Shown here: positions 12,301 through 27,420 of the stretch, one piece after another | Layout of the letters: every line of letters begins with the position of its first letter | How positions within the stretch are numbered: the first letter of the stretch is position 1 | Assembly: GCF_905147045.1 (NCBI RefSeq) | Contig: NC_065906.1 | Span: 4,340,001-4,404,000 of the forward strand | DNA length: 64,000 nt | Direction of reading: 5' to 3' | Origin: Nymphalis io | Taxonomy: Eukaryota; Arthropoda; Insecta; Lepidoptera; Nymphalidae | Made by a program: the position numbers and the translations under genes | Notes under the pieces: model-generated | Told to the model about the DNA's origin: nothing | What the model saw: the letters and a program-made list of their open reading frames with translations, nothing else | The model's database searches: none

Positions 12301-12956
12301 TGAACAATACTGTAGTATTGGTATACCAACCAAGAACTTTTAACAGCCAATTTTTATAATAACAGGACTTAAAAAAGAATAATATAATGACAAATATTTT
12401 TATTTATTCATTAAGTTTTATAATATTTATAGAATTTATTATTGTTATTTCTTCTTAATCAATTTCTTATTTTGTATTAATGTTTTTAATTAGCCAGTGT
12501 GCTATGTGTGCGCTATTATTACTTAGGTTAAAGAATTTAATTTGTATGCTCTTATTTGGCAGTCTGTTGCAGTTATCATTTTGTATCTAATAACCTCAAT
12601 CTTCAATAAGCAAATTGAATTGAATTATTACCTTCACAAGTTCTTTAAAAACGGCTGATTGTATCATCCGTCGTTTATTAAGCCCTCCAGCCATTTCATC
12701 AAAATCAATAACTGCACGAACATTTTCTCTGAGGTTTTTTACTAAACGAATATTAACATCAGCTTCCAATAGAGCAGCACATATTTGTTTCAACATAGAA
12801 TTTAAAACCTGAAATAAATTTTAAACAAATTATATTAAATGTGGATGATATGTCAGCTAATTTGAAATAAAAGTTTACCTCTTCATTGATAATAGTAGCA
12901 CGACTTAACGACTGCAAAGCAGTCGTTATTTTTCGACCTAGATCTGCTAAAACCAT
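9334..12956 (-). CDS. Srp54: Signal recognition particle 54 kDa protein (SRP54)
   Basis: Seven minus-strand exons: 12879-12956, 12632-12808, 11683-11912, 11037-11187, 10539-10687, 10124-10385, 9334-9792. All phases agree and give 501 residues (human 504). It is the GTPase and signal-peptide-binding subunit of the cytosolic SRP. It binds SRP RNA and docks ribosome-nascent chains on the ER receptor. The N domain begins MVLADLGRKITTAL. The G domain has the P-loop GLQGSGKT at residues 108-115, then DTFRAGA, DTSGRHKQE, TKLDGHAKGG and GTGEH. The C-terminal M domain is methionine-rich (for example QQMAKMMDPR) and ends SGMNSLMGGK. The start matches the universal family start. The third intron carries a family A retroposon. 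Divergent partner: Rpt2. Confidence 0.98.
11341..11632 (+). repeat. Family A SINE-like retroposon in SRP54 intron, with poly-A tail
   Basis: Near-complete copy running from a GTAGAGTTTGTGCAAGCTCG-type 5' end to CCTTCCTATTCTAT and an A-run at about 11622. Its opposite-strand ORFs are not genes. It lies in the intron 11188-11682. Confidence 0.8.
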
Positions 12957-13596
12957 TTTGAATATGTATACACACGCACTTTAAGCAATTGTTCTGTCAG
13001 CTGTTCTTTTCAGCACAAAATTATAACATATCCCGGAAAACAAATTCATAAGAGTTTTGTGACATTTTAAATGAATTTAATATTTGATGAATTAAACAAA
13101 AATCTAAATTGACTTGACAAATATCATTTACATCACACGATAATATCCATATTCCTTAATTTTTTAAGTCCACGACGGATAATTCCTACTATTTCACCAT
13201 AAATCATCGACAATACGACACGCACACGTCAAACGTCAACATCAAAACGATTAGTTTCCGTTCGACATACATGTTTAGGAATTTGTAATGACCATAGAGT
13301 ATTCTTTAAATTATGTTATTAACCCATAATTTCAAAATTGTATTTCTAGGTAATATTTAGTAAAATACTCGATCGACATAACTTATCCATTACTTAAATA
13401 AAGCTATATTGTTGATAGATAAAAATCGTAAATTAAAAAAAAGTTCGATTATTTTCTTCCAATCAACAACACTAATACAGACTATACAAAATGAAAATAA
13501 CAAATTTCGCATTGTAATCCGCTATTTCATGTTCGTGAAGAAGATTACTAATTTTATATAAAATCCATTTGTTATATTTAGGTAACAAGTGTAGTA
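12957..13596. promoter_or_regulatory. Bidirectional promoter region of SRP54 and Rpt2
   Basis: 640 bp between divergent start codons of two constitutively needed genes. The centre (about 13150-13270) is the least AT-rich part and holds several CACG/ACGTC-type CpG sites. No defined element can be assigned by eye. Confidence 0.5.
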
Positions 13597-16155
<2,559 letters not shown>

Positions 16156-17431
16156 ATATAATGCAATTTTTTCATTAATATCTTTTTAAGACTTTATATA
16201 CACTTAATTAAAAATATTAAACAAACTAGTGATGAAACATTCTAGATAACATAATTTGAATGTATGTATTGCTTGAAATAAATTAAATTGAAATGAAATA
16301 CAGTCTTATTAACACTCTTTGTCCATATGCTTCATGACTCTGTTCCGAATCTTAACGAAACGTAGTATTAGATGTGACAATAACGAGCGACAGCTGACTA
16401 TATATACCATCTAAATATATATATATATATAAAAATAACATTAATATTATTGTTTGTTTGTTTGACCTATCAAAGGTATTTGTTGGTGCTTCTGACCAAA
16501 AGTCTATCATATAATTAAACTAAAAAAATATACAGATTTTTTTAATTTGAAAAATAATATATAGTGTTTTTTACGATTATTAAATGTCTGAGTTTTATTA
16601 AATGAGCTTGGCAGTGTTATTGTGTGTAGAATATTATAATTTATAAAAATTATTTAATTAATAAATAGAGAAGAATTTTTAATAATTATTTATTGAAAAA
16701 AATATAAAATTAGAGTAAAAATATATAACACTGATAAAAATTATAAATATCTAAAAATTAATATGCGGGATCTTTTTTTTGAATATACAATGTACTCTGG
16801 ATGTGCACTAGCATTATAAGGGTAATCAATATGTAGGGTTCACATTATAAAATACTTTTTGAAAGCATTAACAAAGACTTAAATCGTGACATCTATTACA
16901 CTTAGTACACTACATATGTAACTGCAATAATATATTTAATCAGCAAAATCAAAGTATTATGTATATAAGTTAAAGCTTAGGTAAGCAGAGAGTTCATTAT
17001 TTACCTACACCTATAAAGACGGGCAGATTCTACCGGGTATAGCTGGCAAGAAATCCAGAAAATATTAAATATTTTACATTTGTTTTAAGAGCTAAATAGA
17101 GTCTCCATTTTGTCTTAATACATCAATTATGAATTAAAAAAAAGGCAAAAGCAAAAAGTAATCTTTGATTTATAGATTTGTTTATAATCGTTTTATAGAA
17201 ATTATACCTACTCATTGAAAAATACGTTGTAGTGTAGGTGTCAATGTCAGTTAAGCGAATTGAATAGAGATTATGTACTCTGTGTGTCAGTTGTCATCAC
17301 ATCAGTATTTTGAGTACAAGAGTGGATGATAGTAAAATTAAATGAACGTTTAGCATTATTATCACATTACTTTATTTGAAATGTTGGGACCAGAATTCTA
17401 ATATGATACCGAAATTTGTGATTGTTTATGA
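16156..17431. other. Intergenic DNA between Rpt2 and presenilin
   Basis: AATAAA at 16277-16282 fits the Rpt2 3' end. A short (TA)n run lies near 16414-16432. The rest is AT-rich with no repeat or ORF I can support; the presenilin promoter should lie near its right end. Confidence 0.45.
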
Positions 17432-20400
17432 ATGAGTGACACCGGTAGCGACACAGAAGCGACCGAGCACACTGCACTCATGGATGGCCACATAGCTGAA
17501 GCCCGACCCGATAGGGAGATCGCTGAACGGATTGCTAGGAAACGGAAGACAAAATCCGAAACACAGCGTAATTATGGAGTAAGTTAAAACATACATATAA
17601 GCTATAGATCTTTTGCATCTGACGTTTTCATGATTCGTCGATGACTAATTCGCTTTTACCTTTTAAATAAATAGGCTTTGTTAACAATAAAATAATTTTG
17701 TATTTACAAAAACTTCTTTTTACTTTCATGACATATATACAAAATGGAACAATAAATAGATGATTTCAAAATGATGTACATTTTATTACTATGTAAATTG
17801 TAAAATATATAGTGTATATTAATTCTTTTTTAAAACAACAAAGTTAATAATTTTTGATTATTATAGAGTGTGGCAGCATCACAAAGTAGTCGATCAAGTG
17901 CAGTGGGCAGATCTGGTCAAAACAATCATGAGGATTCAAGCGAACATCAGGTTGAAGAGCTGGAGCTTAAGTATGGAGCAAGACATGTTATCAAACTTTT
18001 TGTTCCTGTGACCTTATGTATGATAGTTGTTGTTGCAACTATATCGTCCATCAGCTTCTATTCAGTCAAAGATGTATATTTGTAAGTAACATGTGTATTA
18101 CCTTAATTTGTTAATATATATCTAACCTTAATATAATTTGAGAATTTACTGTTGAAATACATAATATTGTAATAATTTATGTTTACAATAATTTATTGAA
18201 TTTCTGAGTATTTATTTTTTAAATATAATTAATGGAATTATGCATGTGGCTAATTTGTTTTAATTTAAATTTTCAGAGCATATACACCATTCCATGAGGA
18301 GACTCCATATGCATTGACCAAAGTATGGAATGCTCTTGCCAACTCCATGATCTTATTGAGTGTAATAGCTTTGATGACTGTTCTACTTATTGTTCTATAT
18401 AAGAAGCGATGTTACAAGGTCATTCACGGATGGCTCATCTTATCTTCTCTAATGCTACTCTTCTTGTTCTCATATTTGTATATAGAGTAAGTATATAAAC
18501 AAGTTTATGTAAGTTCTACTTATACTTATAATCTATTCTTATAGTAATGCAGGCTACAATATAGTAGGCAATTAAAAATAAATCTTCAAAGATTTTTTTT
18601 TTTTTTTATATGCCCTGGGATGGCAAATGACTCTAAATTAATTATATTATTATTATTATATTATTATCTTATCATATTTTTACATTGAATTCAAATACTA
18701 TCTTATAAAAAAAAGAATGGTTTAAAATTATCACTATTAAATTTAATAATTTTCTTGTCAATTCTATTCTATTATTACAGGAAATACTATATAATTAATT
18801 ACAGGAAATTATAGTTACACATTCGTATATTACTTATTTAAGAACAAAAGAGACAACAGTTATTTATATGTTGTAGCATAAATATTTAAATCGAAATTAT
18901 ATTTGCATTAATACAAAAATAATATCATGGTAAATAAATTAACACAAAAAAGTATTTAATGGTGTAAATTTAATTGATGCAATGATTTCTTTTCAGAGAA
19001 GCACTAAGGGCGTATAACATACCTATGGATTATATTACATTAGCATTTGTTATGTGGAACTTTGGTGTGATGGGGATGATAGTTATACACTGGAAGGGTC
19101 CTCTACGTCTTCAGCAAGCATATTTAATATTTATAGCAGCTTTGATGGCATTGGTGTTCATTAAATATATGCCTGAGTGGACTACATGGGCTGTTCTAGC
19201 TGTCATATCCGTATGGGGTAAGTACCAGCTATGTAATCTGAAGAGTAATTTTCAATAACAAATGTGTGTGTGGAGGAAGATTAGTGGTTTAAGTGCACTT
19301 TTAAAAAGCAAATTGTGTATTTATTTATATGTTTATTATAACATATAAAGTTTATTTGTTATGTTATTTTTTGTGACATCAAGTGTAAGAAATGCTTGCA
19401 GAGTAATTTCATAAATACAAGGATAAATAAAATATAACCTTACTAAGTAATAAACGTATATAGAATTTCAAATTTTCATTTTCTTTTCTCGAAATTGATA
19501 AATTTTGTCAATGTTTGTGCTCATTTTGTAAACCTGATTTAGAGAACTTTGATGGATTAAGCTTTAAAACTTCTCTCTAAAAAGGAGAGGCCTTAGCCAG
19601 TGGCTTATTTACAGGCTGTTACTTTGGGCTTTGCCTGTACTCACTCCTATTGTAGCAAATGACTTCATGCAGTTCATGAACAAATTTGTACTTGTTAATT
19701 TTTTATATAACTTAAGCTTTATTAACTTTTGGATTGATATTTCTAATTGATTGTGAATGTAACAATGAACTGCCTAAATTAAATATAGAGCTTGTATTTA
19801 AATATAGAGAATGTTATCTGATCGTAATCTACTTATGTAAGTACAGACACTATAATTAATAATTTTTGACAATTTAGTAAGTATTTTATGTACATTGCAT
19901 CAGGACTCAACTTTTTAAATTTCGAATGACATATTTTCTTGAATATTTTGTAAAATAAATCTCATCTATAACAAAAATGTTATATAGAGCTGGGTTTCTA
20001 TAGCCATTTCTATAACAAAATGTGGTCTGTAAAAAAGGTGCTAACAATTTTCCTTTTTACAGCACCGCTCAATCAGAGACATAAATTCTTAATCCCCAAG
20101 GTTGGCAGCACATTGGCGATGTAAGGACTGAATTAATAAAAAAATTCTTATAGCGCGAGTGTCTATGTGGTGACCACTTACCTACAGGTAGCCCAATTGT
20201 CAGGCTGCTTACCTGTTAGAATAAAAATCGCAAAACGACCCTGAACTCAGTCCTACTAAAATGTATGTTTGTTTTCAGATTTAATAGCAGTATTAACACC
20301 AAAAGGACCTCTGCGGATATTAGTAGAAACAGCTCAGGAGCGAAACGAGTCTATATTCCCAGCACTAATATATTCATGTATGTATAAAGTCTTGTTTGTA

Positions 20401-23400
20401 TTTTCAAATTTTGTAGGATAGAACACCTATGTCAAATGTTTGTGCCAATCAATGACCCAAAAGTTATTAAACTTTTTCTTTTTAAATATCTGTTAGGTAC
20501 ATGTTCATTACATAAGATATCTTATAACAGTATATAAATTTTGGAATAGTTATTTTTTATTTTGCATCTTGTATAGAAAACAGAATACTGCGAGAATGAT
20601 TTTAAAATTATAATTTTTTTTTTTTTTGTATAGAATAGGAAGGCGGAGCATATGGGCCACCTGATGGTAAGTAGTCACCAACGCTCTTAGACATTGGCAT
20701 TGTAAGAAATGTCAACCATCGCTTACATATCCAATGTGCCACCAACCTTGGGAACTAAGATTTTATGTCCCTTGTGCCTGTAATTACACTGGCTCACTCA
20801 CCCTTCAAACCGGAACACAACAATATCAAGTATTGCTGTTTTGCGGTAGAATATCTGATGAGTGGGTGGTACCTACCCAGACGAGCTTGCACAAAGCCCT
20901 ACCACCAGTAATAATATAAATATATAAATAATATAATAATATAAATTTTAAAATCAGCTGTATACTACAGAAATTTCATCTTTTAAAGTTTTATTAATTA
21001 ATTTAGAAGAAATTTATTTATTTTTGATGCTTAAGAAAGTGAGTGTAATGCATCTTAATACAATAGCGTAAATAATTACAAAATACAAATATTTATATTG
21101 TTTAAAAGTGTTTTCCTCAAAACTATAACACTTAACGTGTATACATAAAATTTTAACATAATTAAAGAAAAGTTTTAGAAAATTACTTTATATAAATAAT
21201 TTTTAATTTTGTTTAGATAATATAAAAAACTGAGTTTCTTTCGGCGGTTCGGTTTCTGGTTAGGGTGTTTTCTTTTTCAAACCGTAATCCTTTTTATAAT
21301 GAATAAAGGAATTTGAGTTTGTCCGTACAGGGTGAATTAGTACCTGTTGTTCCGAATAAAATATAAAAATTATGCTTTAAATAAGAAAAATGTTTGCAGC
21401 GACCGTCATGTACTGCTTGGCGGCGCCGGCCACAGGTGAAGGTGAGACGCCGGCGCGCGAGCTGCGTCCGCTCAACCCGCTCCACCCGTGCGACCACGGT
21501 CCGTCTAACCGCCCTCTGCCGCATTTACACACAACACTTCGTACCCGGGTCTCCTCACACTTTGAATGGTCACCTTGATGGAATTATCCTGAGTGATAAG
21601 TGGAGATTTTCTTCCATATTTGATACCAGGCACATTCACTTTGGAGAACGTTCACTCGATTGAATATTTATTTCTATGCGAAATTTTGAATAAAGAGTCG
21701 TTCCTTGAATCGACAATTTATATGGAGGGAAGGTACAATGATTTACTTGAAACCAACTTCTAGATGAAAATATGTAAACAATGATTTGTAATTGTTACGA
21801 ATTTATAGATGAGTTAATCTATGTTTATCTGTAATGGTTTATCTTTTGTATTCAATTGAAATGAAACAAAAATGAAAGCCAATCTACATTTATCATTTTA
21901 TATTATTCTATGAAGATACATTCGAAGTGATGAGTGTGAGCCTTTAGAGGCCATCAAAGTATTTTATCCCTCATTTAGCTATATAATTTTATTTCTAGAA
22001 AGTACGATCAACGAATTCTTGGTGTCCTTTAATATCAAATGGATTGCCAGTTGTTAACTGTAATTGTTTTAAGCGAAAAAGTAATAAGAATAAAAACTTA
22101 ATGAAGTCATGTCACTGCAACCAAATCAAAATCATAGAAATGGAAGCGCAGAATTTATGGTCCATTGTGAAATTTTGCTTTAAAATTGCAAAACTAATTG
22201 AAATAAAAATATAAATCAAGAGTTTGAAGAGGAATAAATTCAGCGTTCTAAAAAAATATCGTATAATTATATAAAAAAATTTTGTTTAATTAGTGTTTAA
22301 TAGTAAGAAATTAGTAAAATTTAAAGTGTAAATGCGGCGTTGCGCTTAACTAACTTCTTCTTAATTTAATGGTTTTTAATATTTCTGAGCTTTCATCCTG
22401 ATCTTATCCCAATGAAATGCTTTGATATTGTATGCAAGGTTATATATTTAACGACAAGACTTGAGCATGAAAATATAAACAAACAACCTAATATTATTAT
22501 TTAATAGATTTGAAAGTCCATAGAATGGCACTGTACATAGTTGTAATAATTACTAATAAACGTTTGAATCTTTACGTTTATTAGTAAAGCGATGAGGTGA
22601 CCTAGAACAAATTTAATAGCACGATACTGACAACTAACTGCTATAATTATATATATGCATGAGATGTGCCTCTTGCTGAGACTTTTGCGATTATTTGTCA
22701 AATAAATCGGTCGTCGATCGTGTCCAGGATCGGAAGAAAATGATTCGAGTGAGGGGTGCGCGGCTCAAGGCTCGGGATCGGGCGAGGGGGGCAGTGGCGC
22801 CGGCTGCAGCAGTTCGGGGCGATCAGCGAGCGGCGCAGCGAGCGCGGGCGGCGGCGGGTGCGCGAGCGGAGGGGTGAACGTGGGGGGCGGGGGGAGCGCT
22901 GGCGGCGGGGAGGCGGGCTTCGACGCAGCGTGGCACGCACGTGCAAGCGAGCGGGCGGCGCCGCGCCGACTGCGAGTGGACGGCACGGCGCCGGCGCACT
23001 ACGTCACGCGCGTCGAGCGCACGCACACGCACTGCGACCGTGAGGAGAGTGAGTGCCGATATTATTTGCCCACTTTGCTTGTTATCCTGGACGCAGAGAC
23101 GAAACGTCTATTAACGACCTAATGATACACAATCTAAGACATCGAGTGATCTGTTAATAATATAATAATAATATTGTCCTCCAGACAGATTTCAGCCACG
23201 GCGGCCAATCTCAAGAGAGATTAGCCAATTGCGCAGGAGATATTGTAGTGCACGAATGTGTGCGCAAACACAGGTGCACTTTCTATTCCCTAACTCTCAT
23301 AATCTGATGGGACGGCAATCCGACACGACCGAAAAGAGTTCGTGTTTACGTGCTTTCTGAGGCATGGGAGTGAACACACTTCCAACTTCCAGACTTAGGG

Positions 23401-24275
23401 CTGCTACTAAAAATTTTCTAACAGAAAAACCCAATAACTTTTAATTGGCCCGACCTGGAAATTGAACCTAGGACCTCCGGGTCTGCGGCCTTACATCTAT
23501 CCACTAGACCAGGGAGGCAGCATGTCAATAATATACATAATATTCATAGATAAATATTTGACATATATCAAATATTATGTGTGTAAGTCACTGAACTTAT
23601 TTTGATAAAATTTGTTATGAAGGAAGCTTGGAACCCAAGAAAGGATATGTATGCTACTTTTTTGTATCTAACACCTGCCCTGACACATGGGCGAAAACTA
23701 GTTTTTATATAAATATGAAACAAATTTCAAAAATTGGGTTCTATTTTATTGGGTCCTAATATAATAAAATCGAAAACATTGTTGTTATATTTTAAATAAT
23801 TTTTATAGTTTATTTTACTTAAACTTTACTTTTGTTGGTCTTTTTCAGAGGGCGTTAAACTCGGATTAGGAGATTTTATTTTTTATAGTGTGTTAGTAGG
23901 CAAAGCTAGTTCATACGGAGACTGGAATACCACACTCGCCTGTTTTGTAGCAATACTTATTGTAAGTATATCAATATTTATTTATTTCTTTAAATACAAC
24001 ACCATCTGAACTCTAGCTGTAGTAATCAATAAATTTTGAAAATATTTTTTTTTTTTAATTCTAAAGTACAAATTTATACAATCATATCAATATTTAAAAC
24101 ATTTTCATTTTGTAAACAGGGACTGTGTTTGACATTGCTGTTGTTAGCGATTTTCAAGAAAGCGCTTCCAGCTCTACCCATCTCGATAACCTTCGGTCTT
24201 ATATTCTACTTCGCCACCCGCTACGTCGCCAAACCCTTCGCAGACGCGCTCGCCGCTGACCAAGTCTTTATTTAA
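17432..24275 (+). CDS. Psn: Presenilin, catalytic subunit of gamma-secretase
   Basis: Nine exons: 17432-17578, 17867-18081, 18277-18486, 18997-19217, 20279-20377, 21400-21441, 22728-23048, 23849-23961, 24120-24275. All are in phase, about 507 residues (Drosophila 541). It is the intramembrane aspartyl protease that cleaves Notch and other type I proteins, with nicastrin, Aph-1 and Pen-2. Catalytic Asp265 lies in WDLIAVL (built across the exon 4/5 junction). Asp427 lies in GLGDFIFYSVLVGKA. The PALP motif is at 473-476, and the protein ends DQVFI. Exons 6-7 form the cytosolic loop; exon 7 has Gly/Ser/Ala runs, then EAGFDAAWHARASER, which aligns with the Drosophila loop block AAGFTQEW...SER. The least certain call is the exon 6 end: I used GAAG|GTGAGA because it keeps frame, but the ORF runs on to about 21578. 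The start was chosen at 17432 because the ATG four bases earlier stops at once. Confidence 0.93.
19560..19625 (+). repeat. 3' fragment of tRNA-head SINE, family C, in presenilin intron 4
   Basis: The segment AAAAAGGAGAGGCCTTAGCC followed by ACAGGCTGTTA is the 3' end of a lepidopteran SINE with longer copies at 42.2 and 57.3 kb. Only this end is present. Confidence 0.65.
20075..20222 (+). repeat. Decayed 3' half of family A retroposon
   Basis: Shares CCCCAAGGTTGG, ATTGGCGATGTAAGG and GGTGACCACTTACC with the other family A copies. It is 5' truncated and lies within presenilin intron 4. Confidence 0.6.
20622..20916 (-). repeat. Family A SINE-like retroposon in presenilin intron 5
   Basis: A full-length looking copy. 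It begins with a T-run (the poly-A tail read backwards) and ATAGAATAGGAAGGCGGAGC, and ends GACGAGCTTGCACAAAGCC then CTACCACCAGTA. The short ORF inside it is not a gene. Confidence 0.8.
23168..23523 (-). repeat. tRNA-derived SINE, family B, in presenilin intron 7
   Basis: Read on the minus strand, the element starts near 23523 with a tRNA-like head. Box A TGGTCTAGTGG is at 23501-23511, and a box B-like GGTTCAATTTC lies about 45 bp further on. It ends in an ATT-rich tail near 23168. Other copies lie at 30582-30938, 45160-45524 and 55150-55510. Confidence 0.8.
23585..23705 (+). repeat. Fragment of a common lepidopteran repeat, family E
   Basis: Ends with TTTTTTGTATCTAACACC and GGGCGAAAACTAGT, as do 36836-37005 (plus) and, reversed, 50990-51180. 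The family was not named. Confidence 0.5.
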
Positions 24276-24719
24276 GAACTAATACACACTCACTTATTTT
24301 ATTAAAAAACGTCATATGCTGTATTTTTTACCAAAATTCATACTGCCTACAGCAGCCGTACTTAACCAAAGCAGTTAAACAACTAAACGCAAGTTTGAAT
24401 AACAAACCTTGGCTTTTTATTGTCATACCATATCAGAGTTAAGTGTTGCCAACGTTGAAGAATTTTGATCTTTTTTTTAAAAAAATAACAAAATTAAATT
24501 AAAAATTAAACAATGATGTGATGCGCGAGAAATAACATGTTGTTTTATATGTAACTCGAGAAACGAAATGGTTGAGTACGATTGTTAAGCGGCAGCGGCT
24601 TGAAACTGTTCAGCTCGATTTGAGTTGTATCACATTTTATAATACTACTATGCTATGAATTTTTACAGCTAAATAAAAATTACCACTTCTGCTAATATTT
24701 ATCATTTTATAATACGAGA

Positions 24720-24832
24720 TTGTTCTACCAACCCGTATTGGAGCAGCGTGGTGGAATAAGCTCCAAACCTTCTCCTCAAAAAAGGAGAGGAGGCCTTAGC
24801 CCTGCAGTGGGACATTAACAGGCTGTTTCTGA
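24720..24832 (+). repeat. 3' part of tRNA-head SINE, family C
   Basis: Contains CCAACCCGTATTGGAGCAGC, GTGGTGGAATAAGCTCC, CTTCTCCTCAAAAAAGGAG, GAGGCCTTAGCCCTGCAGTG and ACAGGCTGTT, the conserved 3' region of the family. Confidence 0.8.
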
Positions 24833-26641
24833 AATACGAGATTGCATTTAAGGCTAAAAAAAGACAATAATCGAACTGAACAGATGTTGTAATATTTGCC
24901 AATGATAACATGAATAATATTTATTGTCTAAAATAAAAATAGGGTTTTCATAAATAAAAATGAATTATCAGAATAAAAATATTTGGACTGAATCATAATA
25001 GGTTCGTTTTTAGGCTAGTTACGGACTAACTGACATAGTGTAGATATTAATGTTAGCATAATGAAATTAGCAAATTGAATTTGTTATGCAATAATTTAAA
25101 AAATGACACTTATATAATAGGGTAATGTTTGCTAGTGTGTACATAGTAAATATTGTCTAGATAATTACAGCCATCGTAGATAGTGTCCTGTGTGAATTCA
25201 CTATGTAAGGTTAATGTCCACAGGTAATTTAGTATGAAAAAAAACAGAAAATAATTGTATTAAATTAAATCACATTATTCATAAACATTTATTAAATTAA
25301 TTTTTTTACTAAAACATGTTTTTGTTTCATTTTTTCAACTTGAGATTTTTTTGAAATAACACAAAACATATTTTAGTTGAAATATATTAATTAATCTAGG
25401 AATTCGTCGAATCTTTTACCTACAAAGTGGTGTAATTCAAAAACATGACAGATATTACAGTTAACATAATTTGGTATGTAATATACGTTTTGTTAAATAC
25501 CACAAGTAAATGACGAAGTTAAAGAAAATACAGGATACGCTATCAACAACGGTACTTCGACATTTATTTGTAATGTCCGCTCTACGTGTCGTTCACGGCA
25601 AGTGTTGATGGAATCGTAAGTTCGCGTTTGCACTTCGCCACATTCCCCAGTGGTTGCGGGTATAAAGGGCCATTTACACAGAAAACACGCGCGAAATATT
25701 GGCGGCCGCGATTCATGGGCGCATGTAGAGTGGTGTGTTTCCATTGAAATAGTAAATGGCAATTATTGTGTTCGAAACATACCAACAATAACAAAACATT
25801 GTACCAAGTCAATATTGCCAACTTAAGATAATTAAATGAACTTTGTCACCAACACTTGTTGACAACACATATCTTGCCAGTTTTTCGTTTAGTGGAGATG
25901 CAGCTGTAACTTAATTTAAAGTTCTACATTCCAATAAGTAATATATCATAACATTTGCTTTTGAAATTAATTTATGTTACATTATCATGGTAATTTGTTT
26001 AAGAAATATAATTTAACAATTATCTTAACGTATTTCATTTTCCTAATAGTACAAAAAACATTACATGATTTTAAACACAATTTGCAAACCTTGAGCGTAA
26101 GAATTATTTTATTTAAAAAAAAATTAAATTCGAACGATTATAGAATACTACATTTTATTTAAAAAAAAGACATTTACGACTTAGTGGATGCTATTCACAT
26201 TTTATAATGTAGTGTTGATCTCAAGTTAAGACTACAGACTTCATAGATACCATAGTATACCTTATCGCTAAAATATTACAGTTTGTAGTCAACAGTGCAC
26301 TATAACTAAAAATATAAAATGCCATATTATGTCATTATTATTAGTAAATATTTGGCAATGAAGATGTTCTATTATCACAGATCAAATAATAGTATTTATT
26401 TTAAATTGCTGTTTTTCTTTTGAGACAATCGTGGAGTGATTTGTCCGCAAGGACGAAATCCAGACGAAGGAAAAACGACAGAAATAATAATCATCAATCA
26501 AATATTATACACGTAAAAAGTAGCAGATGCAACAGATGTTACAAGCGCGCGCATTCAAAATTGTAAACATTCTAATTGGGACGTTGTGCTATTAGCCGTT
26601 CTCAAGCGAAAAGCAAATAATTAACACACAACTACTTTAGT

Positions 26642-26741
26642 ACATCGAGGAGCTGATCCGTAACAACCTGTGAATGTCCCACTGCTGGGCTAAAGGCCTC
26701 CGCACCTCTTTTTGAGGAGAAGGAACATCGAGGAGCTGATC
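26642..26741 (-). mobile_element. 5'-truncated family C SINE with 17-bp target site duplication
   Basis: The 17-mer ACATCGAGGAGCTGATC is present at 26642-26658 and again at 26725-26741. It flanks 66 bp containing the family C 3' end in minus orientation (GTCCCACTGCTGGGCTAAAG, then TTTTTGAGGAGAAGG). This is a direct signature of target-primed insertion of a truncated copy. Confidence 0.85.
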
Positions 26742-27420
26742 AACGATCGTAAATACGGCATTAACCATGGTCTGACGGTGATCTTACCGCACTCATCGTG
26801 TATTCAATGTATCTTCACCATTTTATTTCAGAAAATTCCGCTAAAACCACCAACTGCATTCGTATCATTGGTCTTACAATATTGGATGAAGCCCAACTTC
26901 GGGACCGCTTGGACGGGAAAGCCAAATCAGCTTTATAAGACTCAGGGTGTTTAACAGGGCGAAAAGGTAAAACTGGTGGTATATAACGCACAAGTTAGGC
27001 CTCATTTGGAGTTGAGCCTCTGGGTCTGAGCACCCCAGTATCAGCTCCTTCCACTTGATCGAATGCTAAAGAGGGCAGTTGGAATTGTAGCCAACGTAAA
27101 AATTCCCTGGAGCATCGAAGATACTTTTTGCATATTATATCGACTCCGAGTGCGTATAGTGTCCAGAAGAGTTATTTAAATCAATACCATCTTCCCTGTT
27201 TTCTGATCGGACGTTGCGTCGCTGAAATAAATGCCATCCCCACCACCTGGATGCCTGGTTTTCTTCCACCTATTGTTAAGCCATGTACCTGCAAACTATG
27301 GAACCAACTTTCACCTTTTCAAGAAGCGGGTAAACAGTTTCCTTGGTTCTGAAATGTCCATGGGCGGTTAATCAGTTCAAATCAAGTGACCTGCCTGCTC
27401 TTTACAAAATAAAACAAACC
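26742..27420 (+). mobile_element. Decayed non-LTR retrotransposon (LINE), 3' end of ORF2
   Basis: In shifting plus-strand frames there are remnants typical of the ORF2 C-terminus: AQVRPHLE near 26989, RAVGIVAN near 27074, and CKLWNQLSPF near 27292 followed by a Lys-Arg-Val stretch. Several stops and frame changes show it is dead. The same protein region is seen on the minus strand at 59.2-59.6 kb. Confidence 0.65.

Noticed and set aside
22695..23122. Several Arg-rich and Pro-rich ORFs on both strands
   Set aside because: They are shadows of the GC-rich presenilin loop exon. Only one frame joins neighbouring exons and aligns with the fly loop.
25490..25830. CpG-richer patch with overlapping minus-strand ORFs
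   Set aside because: No splice links, no recognisable protein, and no matching inverted repeats were found. It was left as unknown intergenic sequence.
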